Below, one piece after another: positions 8,768 through 17,414 of a DNA stretch of 64,000 bases. The position numbers and the translations under genes were made by a program. Where the stretch lies: contig NZ_BAGA01000091.1 in assembly GCF_000308595.1 (NCBI RefSeq), positions 29,896 through 93,895 on the forward strand. Direction: 5' to 3'. The stretch is from Nocardia higoensis NBRC 100133. GTDB lineage: Bacteria; Actinomycetota; Actinomycetes; Mycobacteriales; Mycobacteriaceae. Position 1 is the first letter of the stretch, and each line of letters begins with the position of its first letter. The notes beneath the pieces were generated by a model. That model ran no database searches, was not told the origin of the DNA, and was given only the letters and a program-made list of their open reading frames with translations.

Positions 8768-10399
8768 TCAGCCGATCGATTCCCTCGTCGAGCCGTTCCC
8801 GGCCCCCTCGCTCACGGCCACGGGTTCGCCGTCGGCCACCTCGTCGGCCACGGAACCGTCTTCCGGTGCGGCCTTCTCGCCAGTGGCGGCTGTGGTCATC
8901 GCACGACGGCCGGGCGCCCAGATCCCGAGCGCGACGGCGGCCACCAGCGTCAGCACGCCGAGCGCGAGGGCGGCATTGCAGGCGCCGTGCATGAAGGCCG
9001 ACTGGGCGGCATCGACGAGCGGGTCCGCCTGCGGCCCGGCCTGCTCGGCCACCTGCATGGCGGCCGCCAGCGACCCGCTGACCGGCTCGCGCGCCTGCTC
9101 GGGCAGCTGCGGCAGCAGCGGGGCGATCCGCTCGGTGTACCCGGCGGCCAGCACACTGCCCGCGATCGCGATGCCCACCGCCGCGCCGACTTCGCGGGCG
9201 GCGTCGTTGACCGCCGAGGCCACGCCGTGTTTGGCGGCGGGCGTGTTCGCGATGATCGCGGCCGTGGCGGGCGGCGAACTCAAGCCGAGCCCGCTGCTCA
9301 TCACCAGCAGCGGCCACAGCAGGTCGGTGTACACGCTCTCGGCGGTCAGCCGGGACAGCCCGATCAGCGCGATGCCGATCATGCCGACGCCGACCAGTGT
9401 CGGCAGGCGCAGCCCGAAACGCTCGGCCAGATACGGCGCGGCCATGGCGAGCGCGACCATCGGCACGATCATCGGTGCCAGCGCCACCGCCGATTTCAGC
9501 GCGCTGTAGCCGAGGAACAGCTGCATGAACTGCATGATCAGCAGGAAGGTGCCGAACGCCGCGAGGAACTGCATGCCGACCGCCACCGATCCGCTGCCGA
9601 ATCCGCGCACCGCGAACAGGCGCACGTCCAGCAGCGGACGTTCCACCCGCAGTTCGACGAACACGAATCCCAGCCCGGCGAGCACAGCGCCGGCCAGCGC
9701 GAACAGCGTGACCGGATCGGTCCAGCCCCGCACGGGTCCTTCGATCGTGCCGATCACCAGCAGGCCGATCGCGGCCACCGAGCACACCGTGCCCAGCGGA
9801 TCCATGGCGGGGCGGGCATCGTCGGTGGAATCGGTGACCGTGCAACTCGCCACCGCGAGCACCACGCTGGCCGCGGCCATGGCCACGAAAATAGCGATCC
9901 AGGAGTGGAATTCGAGCAGCAGACCGGAGCCGAGGAAGCCGATCACCGCGCTGACACCGGCGACACCCGCCCAGGTCGCGATGGCGGCCGAGCGGCGGGA
10001 CTCGGGGAAGTTGGCGGTCAGCAACGACAGGGTCGATGGCATGACCAGCGCCGCACCCGCGCCCGCGACGGCCCTGGCCACGATCAGCCAGGTGGGCGAG
10101 TCCAGCACCAGCGGTAGCGCCGAGGCCACCGAGAACAGCACCAGCCCCAGGACGAGGACCAGCCTGCGGCCGTAGCGATCGCCGAGCGCGCCGCACGGGA
10201 GCACCAGGCAGGCCAGCATGAGTGTGTAGCCGTCGATGATCCAGGTCAGCTGTTGCTGGGTCGCACCGGTGTCGGCGGCGATCTCGGGCAGGGCGGTGTA
10301 CAGCGCCGCCATCGCGGCGATCACCAATGCCACCCCCATACAGGCGACGACCAGCAGCCACCACTGCCTTCCGGACAACCGAATGACGGTGCTATCCAT
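8768..10399 (-). CDS. MFS multidrug-type exporter, DHA2 (14-TMS) family
   Basis: A 543-residue integral membrane protein of the EmrB/QacA type. It starts with a short cytoplasmic leader, then TM1, followed by LTWIIDGYTLMLACLVLPCGALGDRYGRR, which contains the DHA2 motif before TM2 and motif A (GALGDRYGRR, about residues 70-80). About 14 hydrophobic segments are visible, and the C-terminal roughly 40 residues are polar and acidic. Such carriers expel drugs or lipophilic compounds by proton antiport; the substrate is unknown. It is transcribed divergently from a TetR gene across an interval with a palindrome (10427-10441), the usual arrangement for repressor-controlled efflux. Confidence 0.9.
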   Translation of the reverse strand: MDSTVIRLSGRQWWLLVVACMGVALVIAAMAALYTALPEIAADTGATQQQLTWIIDGYTLMLACLVLPCGALGDRYGRRLVLVLGLVLFSVASALPLVLDSPTWLIVARAVAGAGAALVMPSTLSLLTANFPESRRSAAIATWAGVAGVSAVIGFLGSGLLLEFHSWIAIFVAMAAASVVLAVASCTVTDSTDDARPAMDPLGTVCSVAAIGLLVIGTIEGPVRGWTDPVTLFALAGAVLAGLGFVFVELRVERPLLDVRLFAVRGFGSGSVAVGMQFLAAFGTFLLIMQFMQLFLGYSALKSAVALAPMIVPMVALAMAAPYLAERFGLRLPTLVGVGMIGIALIGLSRLTAESVYTDLLWPLLVMSSGLGLSSPPATAAIIANTPAAKHGVASAVNDAAREVGAAVGIAIAGSVLAAGYTERIAPLLPQLPEQAREPVSGSLAAAMQVAEQAGPQADPLVDAAQSAFMHGACNAALALGVLTLVAAVALGIWAPGRRAMTTAATGEKAAPEDGSVADEVADGEPVAVSEGAGNGSTRESIG

Positions 10400-10426
10400 G
10401 TCGCCTCCCGAGAAACAGTACTATGA

Positions 10427-10441
10427 GTAGCGTACCGCTAC
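10427..10441. promoter_or_regulatory. Probable TetR operator in the tetR/MFS intergenic region
   Basis: GTAGCG (10427-10432) and CGCTAC (10436-10441) are perfect arms around TAC, 28 bp upstream of the exporter start. Its position between a divergent TetR regulator and an efflux gene suggests the repressor binds here. It also argues against starting the TetR gene at an upstream ATG (10423) that lies over the palindrome. Confidence 0.55.
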
Positions 10442-10503
10442 CAGCAGTATCACAAGTGGGCCTCTCCGCGACAGGCCCGACTCGGAAAGGAGCCGCACAT
10501 CCC

Positions 10504-11136
10504 ATGACCGCCGGCGCCGACGACTCCGACACCGACCCACGCACCGTCCGGTCCCGTCGGCGGTTGCTGGACGCGGCCGCCACCCTGCTCGAATCCGGCG
10601 GGCCCGAGGCGGTCACGATCGAGGCGGTCACGCGGCTGTCCAAGGTCGCGCGCACCACCCTGTACCGGCACTTCGCCAGCGCGCGGCAGTTGCGGGCGGC
10701 GACGCTGGAGCGTCTGCTGCCGCCGGTCATCGAGACCGCCCCGCCCGCCGGGCTGCGCGACGGCCTGATCACCTCGCTGGTCCGCCAAGCCGCCGTCATC
10801 GACGACGCCCCGCTGCACATGAGCAGTTTGGCCTGGCTGGCCACCGCCGACCGCGACTCCGGGGCCGACGGCGCCGCCACCCACTCGCTGCGCGCCCGGC
10901 TCATCGAGCAGTACCGCGCGCCGTTCGACCGCGTGCTGGAAACCCCCGAAGCCCAGGCGAGATTGGGTGACTTCGACCGCACCCGGGCCCTGGCCCAGCT
11001 ACTCGGTCCCATCGTTTTCGCCAAGCTCATCGGCCTCGACACCGCCACGCCGGAGGAATGTGCCCGGCTCGTCGACGACTTCCTCACCGCTCGCGACGCC
11101 GAACGCGAGCGCGACCGCCGATCCTCGGCCACGTGA
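10504..11136 (+). CDS. TetR-family transcriptional repressor
   Basis: 210 residues. The N-terminal TetR helix-turn-helix is clear: RSRRRLLDAAATLLESGGPEAVTIEAVTRLSKVARTTLYRHF spans about residues 16-57, with the recognition-helix signature ARTTLYRHF. The C-terminal ligand domain is not assignable. ATG 10504 has an AAGGAG-like site at about 10488-10492 and avoids starting inside the operator palindrome. It is divergent from the MFS exporter, which it most likely represses, and probably represses itself too. Confidence 0.88.
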   Translation: MTAGADDSDTDPRTVRSRRRLLDAAATLLESGGPEAVTIEAVTRLSKVARTTLYRHFASARQLRAATLERLLPPVIETAPPAGLRDGLITSLVRQAAVIDDAPLHMSSLAWLATADRDSGADGAATHSLRARLIEQYRAPFDRVLETPEAQARLGDFDRTRALAQLLGPIVFAKLIGLDTATPEECARLVDDFLTARDAERERDRRSSAT

Positions 11137-11293
11137 GGACCGCGTGCACACGAAGGGCATACCGCTGCCGGAGGAACTGAGGTCTGTCGGAGAATCCCGC
11201 GCCCCTGCCACCATGACCCGGACCGACGAATTCCACCTGTCCGAGGGGCTTCGCCGTTCGGTCGGTCGCGGCCGTCCCTCTCGAAAGGGATCC

Positions 11294-11551
11294 ATGAAAC
11301 TCCTCGTGCGCGCGACCCCGGTCGTGGCCGCCCTCGCGGCGTCCGTCCTCTGCGTCGCGGCTCCCGCGTCCGCCGAGACGACCGGAGCCCCGGCTCCCGC
11401 GGTCGCCCAGCAGATCGCGATCAATACCACCGGCAGTTCCGGCCTCGATGTGGTCGCGACCATCATCGACGCTCTGCTGCGCGGCTCGACAGGCTCGGGA
11501 TTCAACGCCTGCTACCCCTCTCCGCTGGGTGGGTGCACCGGCCCCCTGTGA
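11294..11551 (+). CDS. Small secreted protein of unknown function
   Basis: 85 residues with a textbook Sec signal peptide: MKLLVR basic start, hydrophobic core, and an APASA cleavage site after residue 27, leaving a mature product of about 58 residues. The mature part is Ala/Thr-rich, then has GLDVVATIIDALLRGSTG and a C-terminal tail with two cysteines (NACYPSPLGGC) that could form a disulfide. The GAAAGGGA site at 11283-11290 fits ATG 11294. I do not recognise the family. The last 40 bp overlap the convergent hydrolase gene. The Shine-Dalgarno lies in a small hairpin (TCCCT/AGGGA). Confidence 0.7.
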   Translation: MKLLVRATPVVAALAASVLCVAAPASAETTGAPAPAVAQQIAINTTGSSGLDVVATIIDALLRGSTGSGFNACYPSPLGGCTGPL

Positions 11552-12549
11552 CCGGCGGGCGCCGACCCGGACCGCACCCGTACCGAATCGCCGAGGTGCG
11601 CCGTGATCAGGGCGTTCACCTCGTCACCTCGTTCGAGCGGCAGCAGGTGACCCGCGCCGGGCAGGGCGGTGACCGTGCGTAGCCCCGGCACGCACGCGCG
11701 CATGACGCCGAGCGGGTCGCGTCCGCTGAACCCGGCCATGTCCGGGTCGTTCTCGCCGTAGACGAAGTACGTCGGCACCCGCACGACGGGGTCCAGGTCG
11801 GCGGTCAGTTCCCAGTTCCGGTCGAAGTTGCGATACCAGTTGAGCCCGCCGGAGAAGCCGGTGCGCTCGAATTCGGCTGCGAGGGCGTCGAACTCGGCGA
11901 CCGACAACCACGGCCACGGCAGGGCGGGCGCCTGCGGAAGCACATCGAGGTACCCGCGGCCCGGCGGATGGCGCCAGGTGTCCAGGTAGCGGTAGTCGCC
12001 ACTGAGCGCGTAGTACACGCGCGCCAGGAACTCCCGGGGAGCGGCGTCGAGTTCGCGGTCGGCGACGCCCGGACGCTGGAAGTAGTCCAGATGCAGGAAA
12101 TGCCGTTGCGCCGCCTTCGCCCACAGCTGCGAGGGCGGTCGCGGCGGACGGGGCGTGTACGGATTGTTCAGCACGATCATCGCGCGCACCCGCTCCGGCG
12201 CGCGCTGGGCCAGCTCCCACAACAGGGCGGCCCCGAAATCCAGTCCGATGAATACCGCCTGCTCGGCTCCGATGTCGTCGAGCAGGGCCAGCAGGTCCGC
12301 GATGACCGCGAGATTCGTGTAGGCCGCGGGATCGGCGGGCGCGTCGGTGCGGCCAGCGCCGCGCAGGTCGGGGGCCAGCGCCCGGAAGCCCGCCGCGGCG
12401 ACCGCCGCGAGCTGCCGATGCCAGATGTACCCGGTGTGCGGGAATCCGTGACAGAAGATCACCGGCCGGCCCGCGCCGCGCTCGGTGACGTGCATGCGGA
12501 TGCCCGCGCCGGTCACGTACCGGGATATCGGCGGTTCGGTCACCGTCAC
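11512..12549 (-). CDS. Alpha/beta hydrolase, epoxide-hydrolase-like
   Basis: About 345 residues. The oxyanion motif is HGFP (34-37) and the nucleophile elbow is GLDFGA with Asp104 in place of Ser, as in epoxide hydrolases and haloalkane dehalogenases. The acid and base candidates are in ENDPDMAG and GAGHLLPLE, and cap-domain Tyr residues occur in NWYRNFDRNW. This points to a soluble epoxide hydrolase. GTG 12549 (V-TVTEPPISRYV) is preferred over the distal start at 12621, which adds a basic leader and would overlap the regulatory palindrome; GTG 12543 is possible. It is divergent from an SDR gene with a KstR-type box between, suggesting a role in steroid or lipid catabolism. Confidence 0.85.
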   Translation of the reverse strand: MTVTEPPISRYVTGAGIRMHVTERGAGRPVIFCHGFPHTGYIWHRQLAAVAAAGFRALAPDLRGAGRTDAPADPAAYTNLAVIADLLALLDDIGAEQAVFIGLDFGAALLWELAQRAPERVRAMIVLNNPYTPRPPRPPSQLWAKAAQRHFLHLDYFQRPGVADRELDAAPREFLARVYYALSGDYRYLDTWRHPPGRGYLDVLPQAPALPWPWLSVAEFDALAAEFERTGFSGGLNWYRNFDRNWELTADLDPVVRVPTYFVYGENDPDMAGFSGRDPLGVMRACVPGLRTVTALPGAGHLLPLERGDEVNALITAHLGDSVRVRSGSAPAGHRGPVHPPSGEG

Positions 12550-12613
12550 CGGGCTCGCCTCATTGCCACCTCGTCTCCGCGGGCTCGCATTTTCGCGAAC
12601 TCCGCATCGAAAG

Positions 12614-12627
12614 TAGAACACGTTCTA
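12614..12627. promoter_or_regulatory. KstR-type operator (perfect 14-bp palindrome)
   Basis: TAGAACACGTTCTA is a perfect inverted repeat and matches the known KstR consensus TnnAACnnGTTnnA used by the cholesterol-catabolism repressor of mycobacteria and rhodococci. It lies between the divergent hydrolase (start 12549) and SDR (start 12655) genes. A -10-like TAATGT at 12640-12645 places the site over the SDR promoter, as expected for repression. Confidence 0.7.
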
Positions 12628-12654
12628 TGTTTCTCACGGTAATGTCCGACAGTC

Positions 12655-13503
12655 GTGAGCGGAATACCTGGGCAACTTCGTGATCGCGTCGCGGTCGTCA
12701 CCGGCGCGAGTCGCGGCATCGGCAAGGGCATCGCCCTCGAGCTGGGCGCCGCGGGCGCCACCGTCTACGTGACCGGCCGATCGGTCACGCCGGGCAAGCT
12801 GCCCGGCACCGTGCACGAGACGGCCGCCCGCATCACCGAACTCGGCGGCGTCGGCGTTCCGATGGTGTGCGACCACCGCGACGACGACGCGGTCGCCCGG
12901 CTGTTCCAACGGATCGCCGAGGAGCACGGGCGCCTCGACGTGCTGGTGAACAACGTCTACAACTCCCCCGCCGCGAGCCGCTGGCTGGGCAAGCCGTTCT
13001 GGCAGGTGCCGCCCGACGCCTGGGATCAGACCTTCGACGTCGGCGTGCGGTCGCACTATGCCGCGGCGGTGTTCGCCGCTCCGCTGCTGATCGGCTCGAA
13101 CGGCCTGCTGGTGAACATCTCCTCCCCCGGCGCGATCCGCTACATGCACAACGCCGTCTACGGCGTGGCCAAGGCAGCGCTGGATCGGTTCACCGCGGAT
13201 CTGGCGCACGATCTGGCGGACACCGGCGTCACGGTGGTCTCGCTGTGGCCGGGCATCGTCGACACCGAACTGCTGCAACTGGTTCCGGCCGACGACCAGG
13301 GCAGGCGACTGGTGACCCTGCCGGGCGAAGGCACCTTCGACCTCGATGCCGCCGAATCCCCGCACTTCGCCGGACGAGCGGTCGTCGCGCTGGCCGGCGA
13401 TCCGGGCCGCCGCTGTCTGAGCGGATCGGCCACGCGCGTGCACGAGCTCGCCGATCGCTACGGATTCACCGACATCGACGGTCGTGTCCCGCGCAACGAT
13501 TGA
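12655..13503 (+). CDS. Short-chain dehydrogenase/reductase, DHRS1-like
   Basis: 282 residues. The classical SDR cofactor motif is TGASRGIG (16-23); NN at 99-100, Ser at 156/157 (NISSPGA), Tyr169 and Lys173 (YGVAK) form the catalytic set. The strings VLVNNVYNSPA, FDVGVRSHY and SLWPGIVDTELL closely recall human DHRS1, an NADPH-dependent carbonyl reductase reported to act on steroids and xenobiotics; this likeness is from memory. It starts at GTG 12655, only 9 nt after a TAATGT -10-like hexamer, so the mRNA may be nearly leaderless. The KstR-type box just upstream suggests membership of the steroid-catabolism regulon. Confidence 0.88.
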   Translation: MSGIPGQLRDRVAVVTGASRGIGKGIALELGAAGATVYVTGRSVTPGKLPGTVHETAARITELGGVGVPMVCDHRDDDAVARLFQRIAEEHGRLDVLVNNVYNSPAASRWLGKPFWQVPPDAWDQTFDVGVRSHYAAAVFAAPLLIGSNGLLVNISSPGAIRYMHNAVYGVAKAALDRFTADLAHDLADTGVTVVSLWPGIVDTELLQLVPADDQGRRLVTLPGEGTFDLDAAESPHFAGRAVVALAGDPGRRCLSGSATRVHELADRYGFTDIDGRVPRND

Positions 13504-13550
13504 CCATCGCCGCTGGACAGCGTGTGCGCGGACCGGGATGATCGGCACCG

Positions 13551-14063
13551 ATGACCACTGCCGGCCCGATCCTGCTCACTCCGAGGCTCAGAATGCGCCC
13601 GCTCCGCGCTTCCGATGCCGAACGGCTCCACGAGCACTGGAACGATCCGGGTATCCGCCGCAATCTCTTCGACGACGAGCCGGTGATCGCGGCCATGGTG
13701 GTGGCCCTCACCGAGCGCAGTGACCTCGATTTCGCCATGCGCGGCTACGGATTCTGGACGCTGGTCCCCCGCTCCTCGCGCAACGGCAAGCTACTGGGCG
13801 TCTGCGGATTGCGCTGGAGCAGAGACGGCATCCGGATGATCTCGAGCGTCGAAGAGGGCCATCGCGGCGAGGGATTGGCGCTGGAGGCCTGCCGCGCCGT
13901 GCTCGACTACGCGTTCGGCACCCTCGGCCTGGACCGGGTGATCGCGGCCATGGACGAACACGCCGAGTCGTCGATCCAGCTCTGCGAACGGCTGGGAATG
14001 GTCCGCACCGGGACGACCGACCATCTCGTGCACTTCGAGGCCCGCGCCGTCCCACCCGCCTGA
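13551..14063 (+). CDS. GNAT N-acetyltransferase, RimJ/RimL type
   Basis: 170 residues. The opening LLTPRLRMRPLRASDAERL is typical of RimJ/RimL-like N-acetyltransferases, followed by ISSVEEGHRGEGLALEACRAVLDYAF, the acetyl-CoA-binding region, and IQLCERLGMVRTG near the C-terminus. These enzymes move an acetyl group to protein N-termini or small amines; the substrate here is unknown. It follows the SDR by 47 bp and converges on secG. Confidence 0.88.
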   Translation: MTTAGPILLTPRLRMRPLRASDAERLHEHWNDPGIRRNLFDDEPVIAAMVVALTERSDLDFAMRGYGFWTLVPRSSRNGKLLGVCGLRWSRDGIRMISSVEEGHRGEGLALEACRAVLDYAFGTLGLDRVIAAMDEHAESSIQLCERLGMVRTGTTDHLVHFEARAVPPA

Positions 14064-14094
14064 CGGGTGCGCTGCGCGGGCCGTGCCGGGCCGA

Positions 14095-14328
14095 TCAGGA
14101 GAACTTGATCTCCAGGCCGATGCCGAGAATGGCGATGAGCCAGATGATGCCGGTGAAGATGGTGAGGCGGTCGAGGTTCTTCTCGACGACGGTGGAACCC
14201 GACAGGCTGGACTGCACGCCACCGCCGAAAAGGCTGGACAGACCCCCACCCTTGGCGCGGTGCAGCAGCACCAGCAGCACCAGCAGCACGCTGGTGATGA
14301 TAAGGAGGATATCCAGGAACATCCGCAT
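14095..14328 (-). CDS. secG: Protein-export membrane protein SecG
   Basis: 77-residue SecYEG translocon subunit. Two membrane segments flank the conserved cytoplasmic loop HRAKGGGLSSLFGGGVQSSL, followed by SGSTVVEKNLDRLTIF, nearly the textbook actinobacterial SecG sequence. The start is ATG 14328 or 14322 (MRMFLDILL). It normally follows tpiA directly in this group; here an MFS gene and a lipoprotein gene intervene, so it lacks its usual upstream neighbour. Confidence 0.95.
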   Translation of the reverse strand: MRMFLDILLIITSVLLVLLVLLHRAKGGGLSSLFGGGVQSSLSGSTVVEKNLDRLTIFTGIIWLIAILGIGLEIKFS

Positions 14329-14386
14329 GCCGGTCAGTCTATGGGGTAGACGCTCGCCCACCCCAATCGGGCGCCTCCGGCAGCGG

Positions 14387-15991
14387 TCAGCGCCCCGGCA
14401 GATCGACCGCGACCAGGTGACTGATCCGCGGCTCGCCCGCACTGAATTCGCTGACCGCCTGCGTGCGCAGCCGATCCTGCGCGGTGAGCCGCACCTGGTG
14501 CTGATGCATGTGCTCTGCCCAGGACCGCACCACGAAGGCCTCGACGAAGCGATTGATCACGCCGACATCGCGGAACAGCCGCCACTCCATCGCTCCGGTG
14601 CGTTGGGTCGATCGCCCGACGAACACCATCGCGGCGAGGAACTCCTCGGCCCGCTCGGGCGGCACGTCGTAGTAGCGCAGCACCAGCACCGGTCCGTCGT
14701 CGGGATCGGGCTCGACCACCAGCTCCGGCTCCGGCCAGAACGTCGCCGGGGTCAGGTCCAGCTCCTCGGCGTCGTGGCGGATCGGCAGCCACACGCTGAC
14801 CGCCGCACCACAGATCAGCAAGCCCGCCGAGATCAGCAGCGCGGTGACCGATGAGGTCACCCCTGCCACCAGGCCCCACAGCAGCGCGCCGAGTGCCTGA
14901 CCGCCCATGAACACCAGCATGTACACCGACAGGCCGCGCGCGCGCACCCAGGCGGGCAGCAGCAGCTGCATGGTCGCGTTCATCGTCGACAGCGCCAGCA
15001 GCCACGCCATGCCCGCGGCCACCAGCAGCGCCAGCACCGCGGCCACACTGAGCAGCAGCGCGGCGCCCGCGGCGGCCAGCCCGAACACCACCGAGGCGAT
15101 GGTGAGCCGCTGCGTCGGCGTCAGCTTGGCGCGGATGCGGGCCAGCGCCAGCGCCCCGGCGACCGCGCCGACGCCGAGCGCGCCGAGCATGAGGCCGTAG
15201 CCGGAGGAATCCAGCCCGAGCTGGTCGCGCGCGATGATCGGCAGCAACGCCCAGACCGCGCTCGCCGGGCCGACGAACAGCAGGCAGCGCAACAGGACCC
15301 GCCGGATCGCCGGCGCCGCGCGGATGAATCGGGTGCCCGCCTGCAAGGCCGCAAGCGGTCGCTCGGACGGCAGCCTGCGATCGGCGGGCGGACGCCGCCA
15401 GAACACCAGCACCGCGACGATGCCGCCGAAGGACAGCGCGTTCAGCGCGAAGACCAGCGCGGGCCCGGAAGCCGCGACCAGCAGACCAGCGAGCGCGGGC
15501 CCGACGGCGCGGCCGATATTGACGTTCATGCTGCCCAGCGCGGCGGCGGACGGAATCTGCTGGCGGGGCACGAGTTCGGGCTGGATGGCCTGCCAGGACG
15601 GCGCGGTGATCGCCTGCCCGCAGCCGAGCAGGAACAACAGGAGCAGCAGCACGCCCGGCGTGGTGTGACCGGTCGCGGTGGCGACCGCCAGCACCGTGGC
15701 CAGCACCGCCATCGTCGATTGGGCGCCGAGCAACAGCCTGCGCCGGTCCATCAGATCGGCCAGCACACCCGAGGGGATCGACAGCAGCATCACCGGCAGC
15801 GTGATCGCGGTCTGCACAAGCGAGACCAGCGTCGCCGCGTTCGGCTCGTCCACCAGCAGCCACTGCGCGCCCACCGTCTGCATCCAGGTGCCCATGTTCG
15901 ACACCAGTTGCGCGATCCAGAGAGCACGGTAGATCGGGGAGCGCAACGGCGCCCAGGTGGACAGTGGTTGCGTGGCGTCGGCGGTGGTCAC
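14387..15991 (-). CDS. MFS transporter of the MFS_3 (transmembrane secretion effector) type
   Basis: About 534 residues. The start SPIYRALWIAQLVSNMGTWMQTVGAQWLL is characteristic of the MFS_3 family, with motif A-like GVLADLMDRRR and 12 predicted membrane segments up to about residue 395. A cytosolic C-terminal domain follows (VLVLRYYDVPPERAEEFLAAM, FRDVGVINRFVEAFVVRSW), also seen in this family. The role is probably export; the substrate is unknown. I chose GTG 15991 because the longer frame to 16042 would run over the divergent lipoprotein start. It is inserted between secG and tpiA. Confidence 0.85.
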   Translation of the reverse strand: MTTADATQPLSTWAPLRSPIYRALWIAQLVSNMGTWMQTVGAQWLLVDEPNAATLVSLVQTAITLPVMLLSIPSGVLADLMDRRRLLLGAQSTMAVLATVLAVATATGHTTPGVLLLLLFLLGCGQAITAPSWQAIQPELVPRQQIPSAAALGSMNVNIGRAVGPALAGLLVAASGPALVFALNALSFGGIVAVLVFWRRPPADRRLPSERPLAALQAGTRFIRAAPAIRRVLLRCLLFVGPASAVWALLPIIARDQLGLDSSGYGLMLGALGVGAVAGALALARIRAKLTPTQRLTIASVVFGLAAAGAALLLSVAAVLALLVAAGMAWLLALSTMNATMQLLLPAWVRARGLSVYMLVFMGGQALGALLWGLVAGVTSSVTALLISAGLLICGAAVSVWLPIRHDAEELDLTPATFWPEPELVVEPDPDDGPVLVLRYYDVPPERAEEFLAAMVFVGRSTQRTGAMEWRLFRDVGVINRFVEAFVVRSWAEHMHQHQVRLTAQDRLRTQAVSEFSAGEPRISHLVAVDLPGR

Positions 15992-16023
15992 TGTGCCGAG
16001 CTTATCGGCGTAGCATCGCGGCC

Positions 16024-16503
16024 ATGTCGGCACCGATGGCACGGATCGCGATAGCGGCGCTCGCCGCGTGCCTGCTCACCGGCTGCGGCGCGGACGCGGA
16101 CTCCGCGCCGACGGCCGAAACCGACGCCCCCGGCCCGGCGTTGCGCGGCACCACGTGGGTGGTCACCGAGTTGGTGCGGACCGAGGCGGGCGTCGACCGG
16201 AACACGCCGGTGGATCAGTCGACCGCGCAGGCGACCCTGTCGATCGCCGAGGACGGAGCGGTGTCCGGGTCGGGCGGCTGCAATCGCCTGATCGGCACCG
16301 CCACCGTACGTGACGAGTCGGCGGACGCCGCGACCATCGACTTCCGGCTGGGCTCCACCCGGATGATGTGCGCGCCGGATGCGATGGCCGTCGAGGACGC
16401 CGTCCTCGGGGTCCTCGGCGAGGGCACCGACGCGCTGATCTCCGGCGATACGCTGACATTGCGCGCCGGGGACGGCCACGGGCTGGTTCTCGTCGCAAGG
16501 TGA
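16024..16503 (+). CDS. META-domain lipoprotein (HslJ-like)
   Basis: 159 residues. A lipoprotein signal peptide ends in LLTGC with the acylated Cys at 21, so the mature protein should be anchored to the outer face of the membrane. The rest is one META domain: GTTWVVTEL, GSGGCNRLIGTA and STRMMCAPDAMAVEDAVL match HslJ-type proteins, linked in other bacteria to heat shock and drug tolerance. Two Cys within the domain may pair. It starts 32 bp from the divergent MFS gene and ends before a strong bidirectional terminator. Confidence 0.88.
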   Translation: MSAPMARIAIAALAACLLTGCGADADSAPTAETDAPGPALRGTTWVVTELVRTEAGVDRNTPVDQSTAQATLSIAEDGAVSGSGGCNRLIGTATVRDESADAATIDFRLGSTRMMCAPDAMAVEDAVLGVLGEGTDALISGDTLTLRAGDGHGLVLVAR

Positions 16504-16571
16504 TACCCGCACGCCTGGCCGGCTCGACGACCACGGCAAAACGAGGCACGCCGCGAAGGGCACGAACAACA

Positions 16572-16607
16572 CCGGCCCGGTATCCCTTGCGCGGGATACC
16601 GGGCCGG
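16572..16607. terminator. Bidirectional terminator between META lipoprotein and tpiA
   Basis: A perfect 15-bp stem, CCGGCCCGGTATCCC (16572-16586) against 16593-16607, with a 6-nt loop, between two convergent stops. Pyrimidine-rich tails follow on both strands (TTGTCTCT on plus, TGTTGTTC on minus), so it can end both transcripts. Confidence 0.85.
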
Positions 16608-16625
16608 TTGTCTCTGCTCAGCCGA

Positions 16626-17411
16626 TCAAGGCAGCGGGCCGCCCGCGGCGATGGCCGAGAGGGTGGCGAACTCGTCACCCTTGAGCGAGGCGCCGCCGAC
16701 CAGCGCGCCGTCGACGTCGGGCTGGGCGACCAGCTCACCGACGTTCTTGGCGTTCACCGAGCCGCCGTAGAGCACACGCACCTGCGCGGCCACCTCGGGC
16801 GAGGCCAGCTCTGCCAGTTCGGCGCGGATGGCGCCGCAGACTTCCTGCGCGTCGGCCGCCGAGGCGACCTTGCCGGTGCCGATCGCCCACACCGGTTCGT
16901 AGGCGATGACGACCTTCGAGATCTGCTCGGCGGAAAGGCCTTTGAGCGAACCGCGCAGCTGCTCGAGGTTGTACTCGACGTGCGTGCCCGCCTCGCGGAC
17001 CCCGAGGCCCTCGCCGATGCACACGATCGGGGTGATGCCGTGCTCGAGGGCCTTCTTGGCCTTGCCGAGCACCGTGGCGTCGTCCTCGTTGTGGTACTGA
17101 CGACGCTCGGAGTGCCCGACCACCACGAAGGTGCAGCCCAGCTTGGCGAGCATGCTCGCGGCGATCTCACCGGTGTAGGCGCCCGATTCGTGCACCGAGA
17201 CATCCTGCGCACCATAGGTGAGCAGCAGCTTGTCGCCCTCCACCAGGGTCTGCACGCTGCGCAGGTCGACGAACGGCGGGATCACCGCGACGTCGACCTT
17301 CTCGAAGTACTTCTCCGGCAGCGCGAAAGCGATCTTCTGCACCAGGGCGATGGCCTCGAGGTGATTGAGGTTCATCTTCCAGTTGCCCGCGATGAGCGGC
17401 TTACGTGCCAT
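16626..17411 (-). CDS. tpiA: Triosephosphate isomerase
   Basis: Interconverts dihydroxyacetone phosphate and glyceraldehyde 3-phosphate (261 aa). Active-site residues are in place: Asn10 and Lys12 in GNWKMN, His100 in VVVGHSERR, Glu172 in [11 protein letters not shown], and the phosphate loop YGGSVNAKN. It is the last gene of gap-pgk-tpiA, 3 bp after the pgk stop, so all three are almost certainly cotranscribed and end at the strong hairpin at 16572-16607. Confidence 0.97.
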   Translation of the reverse strand: MARKPLIAGNWKMNLNHLEAIALVQKIAFALPEKYFEKVDVAVIPPFVDLRSVQTLVEGDKLLLTYGAQDVSVHESGAYTGEIAASMLAKLGCTFVVVGHSERRQYHNEDDATVLGKAKKALEHGITPIVCIGEGLGVREAGTHVEYNLEQLRGSLKGLSAEQISKVVIAYEPVWAIGTGKVASAADAQEVCGAIRAELAELASPEVAAQVRVLYGGSVNAKNVGELVAQPDVDGALVGGASLKGDEFATLSAIAAGGPLP

Positions 17412-17414
17412 GGA

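Noticed and set aside
10423..10503. Upstream ATG for the TetR gene
   Set aside because: It lies beside and over the inverted repeat; ATG 10504 begins nearer the TetR domain and has a ribosome-binding site.
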